From: an uncultured Bacteroidales bacterium
GTDB lineage: Bacteria; Bacteroidota; Bacteroidia; Bacteroidales; Muribaculaceae
Assembly: GCA_900554345.1 (NCBI GenBank)
Contig: USHH01000109.1
Coordinates: 1-7,327 of the forward strand
Direction of reading: 5' to 3'
DNA: 7,327 nt
Both the position numbers and the translations under genes were made by a program. Shown one piece after another: positions 1 through 6,000 of this stretch; position 1 is the stretch's first letter, and each line of letters begins with the position of its first letter. Below the pieces are notes generated by a model that worked only from the letters and a program-made list of their open reading frames with translations, made no database searches and was not told the origin of the DNA.

Positions 1-1091
1 TCGCCGCCGCGGCGGCGACACACTTCCACGAAGTCCGGGGTATAGATGTCGATCAGGGTTCCGCCCGTGAATGAGCTTGACGGCTTCACAAACACGATGC
101 CGTCTACCAACTGCGACAGAAGCACTTCCTTGCTGTAAGGATTTCCGTCCTTCGGATGGGAGGGATAATACTCGTCTCCTTTTCCCGGAGGACAGAAATA
201 TTCCATCATGGTGATATCGCCCCAGATACTGTTTCTGATGTCGAATCCGCACGGCTTGTTGCCGTTCGCTTCAAAAGCCTTGTCGAATTTCCCTTCCGAT
301 TTCTCATACCAGCTCCCGGTCTGGGGATTCCTCTCATATCCCAGACCCATATTTATAGGAGCCCATAGGTCGATGGTATAGACATCATTGGGATAGGATG
401 ACTTTATGAGGAATCCGGCGCTTGGATAATTGTAATAGAAATCACGGTTGCGCGGCATGTATCCCCTTATCTGCCGCTGCGTGTGGGCTTGCCCGGCATA
501 GAATATCACCTTGTTGCCGTTCATCAGATAAACGCGGAGTTTCTCATACATGCTCATGTCGCGGTCACGCCCTCTCTGTATGGAGGTCTTGTTGAACGAA
601 TCCTGTACGCCCGCAGGATCAAGCAACCCGATATAGATCTTATCCTCTTCCGGAAGTGTCTGGTTGATTTCCCATACGCATTTGAAGACGTCGAAATATT
701 CCTTGAAGGGATTCCCGTATACGTCGGGCGCATGCTGGAGGATCTTAATCACTGAGTCAGGAGCGAAGACAGGGGAGTGCGTCACGTAGTTGGCACTCTT
801 CTGGTCGATTTCATTACCGAATTCAAGCGCGACGATATCCGGCCTCGTATCATCGTGGGCGGCAGCCTCGCGCAGCACTTCGCATAGAAATGGTGTATGG
901 TCGGCGATCCAGTGGTCTTCTCCGATGGCCACCAGACGGTAGTCTTTAAGTTTCGACAATACGAATCCTACCGGCTCTTCCGCATGCTTCTTTAGATAAT
1001 CGGCATATGCACGGCTGTCGTTCTGCGCCGGCAACTGGCTCGAGGCTGTCATCGCCAGCACAGCCGTTATAATGAATTTCATTGCCTTCAT
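1..1091 (-). CDS. Exported EreA/ChaN/TIKI-like superfamily protein (3' end beyond the window)
   Basis: An uninterrupted frame of 363 codons starts at ATG 1091 and runs off the left edge, so the C-terminus is missing. Residues 1-23 look like a Sec signal peptide: a short basic start (MKAMK), a hydrophobic run and a polar LPAQ end with no lipobox Cys, so the protein should be periplasmic or secreted. The mature part carries GEDHW at 57-61 with His65 shortly after, Glu90 in a LEFG segment, an RDRD cluster at 175-178, and AGQAH at 199-203 after a hydrophobic strand. This GExH ... E ... GxxH layout is what I know from the erythromycin esterase / ChaN haem-binding / TIKI-like superfamily, whose members use such His and Glu residues for hydrolysis or for metal or haem binding. 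Assignment is to superfamily only. Substrate is unknown, and macrolide esterase activity should not be assumed. An in-frame ATG at 1082 is an alternative start but leaves a shorter basic region. It is divergent from the ATPase gene. Confidence 0.6.
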   Translation of the reverse strand, partial: MKAMKFIITAVLAMTASSQLPAQNDSRAYADYLKKHAEEPVGFVLSKLKDYRLVAIGEDHWIADHTPFLCEVLREAAAHDDTRPDIVALEFGNEIDQKSANYVTHSPVFAPDSVIKILQHAPDVYGNPFKEYFDVFKCVWEINQTLPEEDKIYIGLLDPAGVQDSFNKTSIQRGRDRDMSMYEKLRVYLMNGNKVIFYAGQAHTQRQIRGYMPRNRDFYYNYPSAGFLIKSSYPNDVYTIDLWAPINMGLGYERNPQTGSWYEKSEGKFDKAFEANGNKPCGFDIRNSIWGDITMMEYFCPPGKGDEYYPSHPKDGNPYSKEVLLSQLVDGIVFVKPSSSFTGGTLIDIYTPDFVEVCRRRGG

Positions 1092-1129
1092 GATTTCAGT
1101 TATATATTCTCATTTATGGTTCTTTCAAG

Positions 1130-1137
1130 CAAAATTA
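1130..1137 (-). promoter_or_regulatory. Candidate -7 box for the EreA/ChaN-like gene
   Basis: Read on the minus strand this is TAATTTTG, matching the Bacteroidota -7 consensus TAnnTTTG. It lies 38 bases upstream of ATG 1091, which gives a leader of roughly 30 bases. No good TTG-type -33 element sits at the expected distance; the nearest match is a weak TTTAC. The call rests on the -7 box and its position alone. Confidence 0.4.
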
Positions 1138-1189
1138 ATAAATTCCCTCGATATGCAGTAAAGATTATTGGGTTATTTGCCAATCGGAA

Positions 1190-1220
1190 TTGCACAAACG
1201 GTCTAAAAGCGTTATATTTG
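1190..1220 (+). promoter_or_regulatory. Bacteroidota-type promoter of the AAA-ATPase-like gene
   Basis: TTG at 1190-1192 (-33 element) and TATATTTG at 1213-1220 (-7 element, consensus TAnnTTTG) are 20 bases apart, the spacing expected for the Bacteroidota primary sigma factor. Transcription would start near 1225-1228, only about 7-10 bases before ATG 1235. The TTG at 1190 could also be read as a start codon extending the downstream frame by 15 codons. A promoter inside that extension argues against it. Confidence 0.65.
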
Positions 1221-1234
1221 CATCAAGAATATTG

Positions 1235-2803
1235 ATGGCCATGACAGCGACAACAGAGAAATATCCGGTAGGAGTGGAGACTTTTTCGGAAATACGGGAA
1301 AGAGGTTATGTTTATGTCGATAAGACCCGACAGATATATGAATTGACGCATACAAGCAAATACGTCTTCCTTAGTCGGCCCCGTCGCTTCGGCAAGAGTC
1401 TACTGCTTACAACAATCGAGGCATATCTATCCGGTCGCCGTGACCTCTTCGAGGGCCTCGCCATCGCGAACCTCGAGAACGAATGGCAGCGTCATCCTGT
1501 ATTGCTGTTGAATCTCGCCGCATACACCCCGGATACAGAGCGGAGTCTCGAATCCATAATCTCAGGCTATCTCACAGAATGGGAGCGCATATACGGCAGG
1601 CGCGACGATACCGATGATTTGTCGAGACGGTTTCATAACATCATTTTATCAGCTTACGAGAAGACTGGAGAGCAGGTGGTGGTGCTCATTGATGAGTATG
1701 ACGCTCCGTTGGTGGAGAACATGCACGACAGGTCCACGCTCGACTATTACCGTAATCTGCTGAAATCAATCTACGTCAACCTGAAGGTATGCGACCGCTA
1801 TATCCATTTCGCGATGATGGCGGGTGTCAGCCGGTTCAGCAGGATGACTGTCTTCAGTGGCCTTAACAATCTGCGGGATATCTCGCTTCTTGATCAGTTT
1901 GCCGATATATGCGGCATCACGGAGCAAGAACTTGAGTCCTGCTTCAACGAGGGTATCGACCAGCTCGCCACCAGGCTGGAAACCGACCATGCGGGAGCCC
2001 TCGCTGAACTCAAGGCCAATTATGACGGATATCATTTCACCGCCGACTGTCCCGACATCTACAATCCATTCAGTGTGCTCAACGCTCTTAACGACAGCTG
2101 TATCCGTGACTATTGGTTCTTGTCGGGTACTCCGGCCTTCCTTGTGAGGAGCATTCAGCGTAGCGGGGAATTCCTCCCTGAAATGTTTTCTGAAAAAGTC
2201 GATGACTCGCAGCTCGCGCAGGTCGACACTTATTCCACATCGCCGCTGGCCCTGATGTTTCAGACAGGCTATCTCACAATCAAGGACTATGACGCCAGAC
2301 GCCGCCAGTACTGTCTCGGTATCCCCAACCGCGAGGTTCGTGAGGGTCTCTTCAAGGGGCTTGGCGGCATTTATCTTAACCGCGACCAGCAGAAGGTGGT
2401 CAATAGGGCTATCGACATTAGAATCTCTCTGGAAGACGGGGAGGTGGAGAAGGCTATGGACCTCATCAAGTCGTATCTCGCAGGAATCCCTTACGAGCTC
2501 TCCAACGGTAAGCCTGAGATATATTTCGAGAACAATCTCTATATCCTATTAAACCTGATTGGTATAGACGCACGGGCCGAATGGCATACTTCATCGGGTC
2601 GTATCGACATGTTGCTGCGAATGCCTCGCTATATTTATGTGATGGAGCTGAAGCTCAACGGCACTCCAGAGGAGGCGCTGGCACAGATCGACAGCAAGGA
2701 CTATGCGTTGCCTTTCAAGTACGATGGCAGGGAGGTGGTGAAGATCGGCATCAATTTCTCGAAGGAGACACGCAACATCGACGGCTGGATAATCAGCAAC
2801 TGA
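1235..2803 (+). CDS. AAA-ATPase-like protein with C-terminal PD-(D/E)XK nuclease-like domain
   Basis: A 522-residue protein of the AAA-ATPase-like family (Pfam PF09820 type, with the PF08011/DUF1703 type C-terminus) that is abundant and multicopy in Bacteroidota. Visible landmarks: the N-terminal YPVGVETF segment at 10-17; YVYVDKT near 25-31; a modified Walker A, RPRRFGKS, at 48-55; a Walker B, VVVLIDEYD, at 148-156; and the family-typical GVSRF...LNNLRDISL block near 200-220. The C-terminus has Asp458 in GRID followed by Glu471-x-Lys473 in MELK, the spacing of a PD-(D/E)XK nuclease core. All key residues appear intact. The cellular role of the family is not established. ATP-dependent DNA processing, mobile-element or defence roles are inference from the domains. 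The start is placed at ATG 1235 because the promoter occupies the upstream part of the frame; ATG 1241 is equally possible and removes two residues. It stands alone, with no cotranscribed partner on its strand, and is convergent with cdsA. Its wobble positions are more A/T-rich than those of the genes to its right. Confidence 0.85.
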   Translation: MAMTATTEKYPVGVETFSEIRERGYVYVDKTRQIYELTHTSKYVFLSRPRRFGKSLLLTTIEAYLSGRRDLFEGLAIANLENEWQRHPVLLLNLAAYTPDTERSLESIISGYLTEWERIYGRRDDTDDLSRRFHNIILSAYEKTGEQVVVLIDEYDAPLVENMHDRSTLDYYRNLLKSIYVNLKVCDRYIHFAMMAGVSRFSRMTVFSGLNNLRDISLLDQFADICGITEQELESCFNEGIDQLATRLETDHAGALAELKANYDGYHFTADCPDIYNPFSVLNALNDSCIRDYWFLSGTPAFLVRSIQRSGEFLPEMFSEKVDDSQLAQVDTYSTSPLALMFQTGYLTIKDYDARRRQYCLGIPNREVREGLFKGLGGIYLNRDQQKVVNRAIDIRISLEDGEVEKAMDLIKSYLAGIPYELSNGKPEIYFENNLYILLNLIGIDARAEWHTSSGRIDMLLRMPRYIYVMELKLNGTPEEALAQIDSKDYALPFKYDGREVVKIGINFSKETRNIDGWIISN

Positions 2804-2823
2804 CAGGAGAGAGGGGAGTGGTC

Positions 2824-3648
2824 TCAGGGCGCTATCCGGCAGAGGTCGATCATCAGGAAATAGACCAGCGACGCAGGCATCACCAGCAGCAGCGAGTCGA
2901 TGCGGTCGAGGATGCCTCCATGCCCCGGTATCAGCTTTCCGCTGTCCTTGATGTGGAGATTGCGCTTGATCATCGATTCCACGAGGTCGCCCCAGGTTGC
3001 GAATACCGTAACCAACGCCCCCAGTCCGAGCCATAGCCACAGGTTGAAATGGATGTCGAAGAAGTCTGAGCCGTAGATACACATCAGCGCTCCGGCTACG
3101 AGGTTGAAGGCCAGTCCACCGGCAAAGCCTTCCCATGTCTTCTTCGGGGAGATGCGCTCTATCATTCTGTGGCGACCCGTCAGCGACCCGACGAGAAAGG
3201 CGCCCGTGTCGTTGATCCATATCATCAGGAAGATGGCGAGCACTGTGTGGAGCGAGCCGAACCAAGGGCCCAGGGCCACCATGACGCCGATCGGGAGCCC
3301 TATGTAGAGCTGCGACATCATCGAGTGAGACATGTCGTGGAGCGGACGGTCGCTGTGGGTATATATCTCCATCACCATCCGGCATATCCATGTAGCGAGC
3401 CACAAGGCGAGAGGGAACACATACACCCCGAACGCGAGGAAGACGCAGCCCAGCACGTCGAGTATCAGCGTGGGCAGAAGCCCGCTTTTGTCGTCGTGGC
3501 ATATATGGGCGAATTCCACCGTGGCTATCGCCGCTATGGCCGCTCCAAGGCAGGCGAAGGGGAGCAATCCCCATAAAAGGCAGCCCGCTATCAGGCCCAC
3601 GTATACGAGGCCTGACAGCGAGCGTATCAGAAGTTTCTTCAGATTCAT
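2824..3648 (-). CDS. cdsA: Phosphatidate cytidylyltransferase (CDP-diacylglycerol synthase)
   Basis: CdsA is a multi-pass inner-membrane enzyme that joins CTP and phosphatidic acid into CDP-diacylglycerol, the precursor of all major phospholipids. The 274-residue product matches the family's usual length and is mostly hydrophobic helices, starting with segments around residues 10-45 and 60-90. The conserved W-x-N-D segment (W144, N146, D147) is followed by SPKKTWEG at 167-174. The family signature spans 225-252 and includes K228-R229, K234-D235, PGHGG at 241-245 and DRID at 248-251, so metal- and nucleotide-binding acidic residues are present. It starts 24 bases after the lpxA stop on the same strand, so the two are probably cotranscribed; I see no promoter in the gap. 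Its stop is 20 bases from that of the convergent ATPase gene. Confidence 0.95.
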   Translation of the reverse strand: MNLKKLLIRSLSGLVYVGLIAGCLLWGLLPFACLGAAIAAIATVEFAHICHDDKSGLLPTLILDVLGCVFLAFGVYVFPLALWLATWICRMVMEIYTHSDRPLHDMSHSMMSQLYIGLPIGVMVALGPWFGSLHTVLAIFLMIWINDTGAFLVGSLTGRHRMIERISPKKTWEGFAGGLAFNLVAGALMCIYGSDFFDIHFNLWLWLGLGALVTVFATWGDLVESMIKRNLHIKDSGKLIPGHGGILDRIDSLLLVMPASLVYFLMIDLCRIAP

Positions 3649-3672
3649 TTTGTCGCGGAGGAGAGTGTTTTG

Positions 3673-4467
3673 TCAGATGGTGTCAAGGTCGGGGAGGGCT
3701 GCGAGCCGGTAGTTGTGGCCTTCCACGAAAGCGATGATCTGGTCGCGCTCCGCGCTCGGGTCAATGTCCTCGCGCATGCGCCTCACGGCATTGATCGGCG
3801 ACGTGTTGCACTGGTAGAGGTGGCGGTAGCACTTCGCGATGTCGTCGATCACCTTTTCCGACTTCTTTCCCTTGCGCAGGATGAAGGCGTTGATGCCGTA
3901 GTAACTCACCGGATTGTGGGCCATGATCACGAATGGAGGCACGTTGCCGTTGATGCGACAGCCTCCCTTCACCAGCACCCATTCGCCGATCTCGCATCCC
4001 TCATGCACGAGAGCGCTGCTCGAGAGGATGGTGCAGTCGCCGATCTTCACGTCGCCGGCCACTTTCACGCCATTGCCGAGCACACAGTGGTCGCCGATCG
4101 AGGAGTCATGGCCTATGTGGCTCTGAGCCATTATGAAGGAGTCGGAGCCCACGCGGGTCTCTCCGTCCCTGTGGATGCTGCGGTTGATGATCACGTATTC
4201 GCGGATCTTGTTGTTGTTGCCGATCACCACCTTCGAGTCGTCGCCCTTCCATCGGAAATCCTGCGGCGTGGCCGCGATGATCGCCCCTTCGTAGATCTCG
4301 TTGTCATTGCCAAGCCGTGAGCCGGCGAGAATACTGACGTGAGGGTGTATCACACATCGGTCGCCGATCTCCACATCCCTGTCGATGTAGGCAAACGGCT
4401 GCACTGTCACATCCTTTCCAAGTTTTGCTTCGGGATGCACGAAAGCAAGCTGACTGATATTGCTCAT
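3673..4467 (-). CDS. lpxA: Acyl-ACP--UDP-N-acetylglucosamine O-acyltransferase
   Basis: LpxA transfers a 3-hydroxyacyl chain from acyl carrier protein to the 3-OH of UDP-GlcNAc, the first step of lipid A synthesis, in the cytoplasm. The 264-residue protein shows the left-handed beta-helix pattern of imperfect hexapeptide repeats from about residue 8 to 190, then a short helical tail. Expected active-site residues are visible by comparison with E. coli LpxA: Q69-D70 (E. coli D74 region), H117 and H120 in SHIGHD (E. coli H122 and catalytic H125), and H155 (E. coli H160). A Gly168-Gly169 pair falls in the region of the E. coli acyl-chain ruler residue G173, though alignment there is uncertain by one position. 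The NVPPFVI...AHNP segment is typical of the family. ATG 4467 is preceded by an A-rich leader. It is the first gene of a likely lpxA-cdsA unit. It is not preceded by lpxC/fabZ, its usual partner in Bacteroidota, so a second paralog elsewhere is possible. Confidence 0.93.
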   Translation of the reverse strand: MSNISQLAFVHPEAKLGKDVTVQPFAYIDRDVEIGDRCVIHPHVSILAGSRLGNDNEIYEGAIIAATPQDFRWKGDDSKVVIGNNNKIREYVIINRSIHRDGETRVGSDSFIMAQSHIGHDSSIGDHCVLGNGVKVAGDVKIGDCTILSSSALVHEGCEIGEWVLVKGGCRINGNVPPFVIMAHNPVSYYGINAFILRKGKKSEKVIDDIAKCYRHLYQCNTSPINAVRRMREDIDPSAERDQIIAFVEGHNYRLAALPDLDTI

Positions 4468-4491
4468 GGCCGTATTTTTTTAGTGTCTGTT

Positions 4492-4499
4492 CAAAATTA
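4492..4499 (-). promoter_or_regulatory. Candidate -7 box for the lpxA-cdsA unit
   Basis: On the minus strand this reads TAATTTTG, a match to TAnnTTTG, in a very AT-rich stretch 24 bases upstream of the lpxA ATG. That would give a leader of about 20 bases. There is no TTG at the ideal -33 distance (one nearer TTG is only 12 bases upstream), so the promoter would be weak or rely on other contacts. The position and the preceding terminator support a separate transcription unit. Confidence 0.45.
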
Positions 4500-4555
4500 C
4501 AAATTATTTTTCAATATATTCTATTTATCCTTTACTTTTTTGCGACGACACCCAT

Positions 4556-4597
4556 AAAAACTTCCGGCCGGACTCTCTCGGATATCCGGCCGGAAGT
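4556..4597 (-). terminator. Rho-independent terminator after the efflux operon
   Basis: A perfect 13-bp inverted repeat (ACTTCCGGCCGGA at 4560-4572, TCCGGCCGGAAGT at 4585-4597) with a 12-base loop. Read on the minus strand, the GC-rich stem is followed directly by five T residues (A's at 4556-4560 on the plus strand, one of them shared with the stem). It begins 21 bases past the stop codon of the outer-membrane efflux gene. On the plus strand no T-tract follows, so it should work in one direction only. It separates the efflux operon from lpxA-cdsA. Confidence 0.85.
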
Positions 4598-4618
4598 CTT
4601 TAGTGTGTCGGCTCCCTT

Positions 4619-5995
4619 TTACTTGCCGCCCCCCACTGCCTGATAGAGGCTGATCAGGGCGGTCACTTTGTCATGCCAGCAGCTGAGGCTCGACAGCTGT
4701 GCGTTGAGAAGGCTCGAACGCGCCGTGAGCACCTCCAGATAGGTGGTGGAGGTGTCGAGGGTGAGCAGTTCCTGGGTGTATTCCACTGATTTCTCAAGCT
4801 GGTCGATCTGCTTCATCAGATACTGGCGCTTCTCGTGGTTCTTGTTGATGCTCACCAGAGCGTCGCTCACATCGGCGCTCGCGCTGAGCACCGCATACTC
4901 GAAGTTGTTGAGCGCCTGCTCCTGCTGGGCCTTGGCGGCCTCGAGGTTGGCTATGTTCTGTCCGCGCGAGAAAATCGGGGCTGTCAGGCTCCCCGCCAGC
5001 TGGATAAACCATTTGCCGGGATTGCTGATGATAGAGCCCAGAAGGTTGGTGAAGCCCCCCTGCGCCGAAATCACGAGGCTCGGGTAGAACGCGGCCCTCG
5101 CGCTGTTGGTGTTGTAGTAGGCGGCTGCCATGGCGCGCTCGCTTGCCCTCACGTCGGGTCGAACGGCCAGATACGACACCGGCACTCCACGACTGATCTC
5201 CACCGGAAGGTCGAAATCGAGGTTGCCCGTCACCTCCCATGTCTGGGGATAGGTGTTGAGCAGCAGCGAGAGCGTGTTCTGGGTCTGGTGGATCGCGTTC
5301 TCAAGGTCGGGGATCGAGGCCATGATGCTGTAGTAGTTGGCACGGCTCTGCACCACGGCGGCCTCGTTGACGTAGGCGGCCTCCTTCATCAGCTCCATCG
5401 ATGTGACCTGGTCTTTCCATATCTCCGATGTCCTTCTGGTGAGGTCGAGCTGCTGGTTGAGAAGCACGAGGGCGTAGTAGGTGGTGGCCACGCCGCACAC
5501 TATGCGCGACTGCACGGCCTGGCGGTAGTCTTCGGCCTGCTCCTTGCTCGCCTGCGCGCCGCGCTTGCGGTTGAGGATCTTGCCGAAGGCGTCGATCTCC
5601 CAGCTGGCCGCCAGAGGCAGCTGGTAGCTCCATTTCATGTGGCTGCCTCCGTAGCTGGAGGTGCCCCCGTTGGGAGTGAAGGCGAGGCTCGGGAAGTAGC
5701 TGAGCTTCGCTCCCTTGAGCTGGGCTGCGGCTATGTCTACGTTGAGCCGCGCGTTGTCGAGATCGGTGTTGTTGGCCAGGGCCAGCCGGATATAGTTCTG
5801 GAGAAGGGGGTCGGTAAACACTTTCTCCCAGCCCAGATAGCAGAGCTGCGTCGAGTCGGCCTCCATGGCCGCGGCCGCCTTGTAGTCGGCCGTCACCGGA
5901 CTATCGTCCGGAAGCTCGTATTTCTGATAGATGTGGCAGCTCGTCATCGATACTGTGGCGAGCACACACAGCGCTGTCTTTATTATCGTCTTCAT
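4619..5995 (-). CDS. Outer-membrane efflux lipoprotein (TolC/NodT/OprM family) of an RND pump
   Basis: This is the outer-membrane channel of a tripartite efflux system, a trimeric beta-barrel plus periplasmic alpha-helical tunnel. The 458-residue length is normal for the NodT subfamily. A lipoprotein signal peptide ends in MTSC with the acylated Cys at residue 20. The two internally repeated outer-membrane efflux halves are recognisable. The first starts at GWEKVFTDPLLQ (55-66) with ALANNTDLDNARL (72-84) and SYFPSL (99-104). The second has RPDVRASE (279-286), AAFYPSLVISAQGG (301-314), and the C-terminal run YLEVLTARSSLLNAQ (419-433) with LYQAVGGGK at the very end. Coiled-coil-prone helices lie between. 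Its ATG is five bases after the stop of the RND pump gene, so the two are surely cotranscribed, and a strong terminator follows. Substrates cannot be read from the sequence; drugs, bile salts and other toxic compounds are typical of the family. Confidence 0.93.
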   Translation of the reverse strand: MKTIIKTALCVLATVSMTSCHIYQKYELPDDSPVTADYKAAAAMEADSTQLCYLGWEKVFTDPLLQNYIRLALANNTDLDNARLNVDIAAAQLKGAKLSYFPSLAFTPNGGTSSYGGSHMKWSYQLPLAASWEIDAFGKILNRKRGAQASKEQAEDYRQAVQSRIVCGVATTYYALVLLNQQLDLTRRTSEIWKDQVTSMELMKEAAYVNEAAVVQSRANYYSIMASIPDLENAIHQTQNTLSLLLNTYPQTWEVTGNLDFDLPVEISRGVPVSYLAVRPDVRASERAMAAAYYNTNSARAAFYPSLVISAQGGFTNLLGSIISNPGKWFIQLAGSLTAPIFSRGQNIANLEAAKAQQEQALNNFEYAVLSASADVSDALVSINKNHEKRQYLMKQIDQLEKSVEYTQELLTLDTSTTYLEVLTARSSLLNAQLSSLSCWHDKVTALISLYQAVGGGK

Positions 5996-6000
5996 TACGC

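Noticed and set aside
1096..1113. A five-codon upstream open frame (ATG at 1113, TGA at 1098-1096, minus strand) in the leader of the exported-protein gene
   Set aside because: It would lie in the predicted leader just before ATG 1091, but such short frames arise often by chance and nothing else supports translation control.
1190..1234. TTG start at 1190 giving a 537-residue ATPase
   Set aside because: This stretch contains a well-spaced promoter, and the family-like sequence begins only after ATG 1235/1241.
2591..3574. A 327-codon open frame on the minus strand overlapping cdsA in another frame
   Set aside because: cdsA in the same region has its full signature and membrane pattern. The alternative product is Arg/His/Pro-rich and resembles no family.
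3670..4320. A 216-codon plus-strand frame opposite lpxA
   Set aside because: It is an antisense shadow. The repetitive His/Val/Asp composition mirrors the hexapeptide repeats of LpxA on the other strand.
4560..4597. The hairpin considered as a transposon end or bidirectional terminator
   Set aside because: No transposase or target duplication is nearby, and the T-tract is found on the minus-strand side only, so a one-way terminator explains it.
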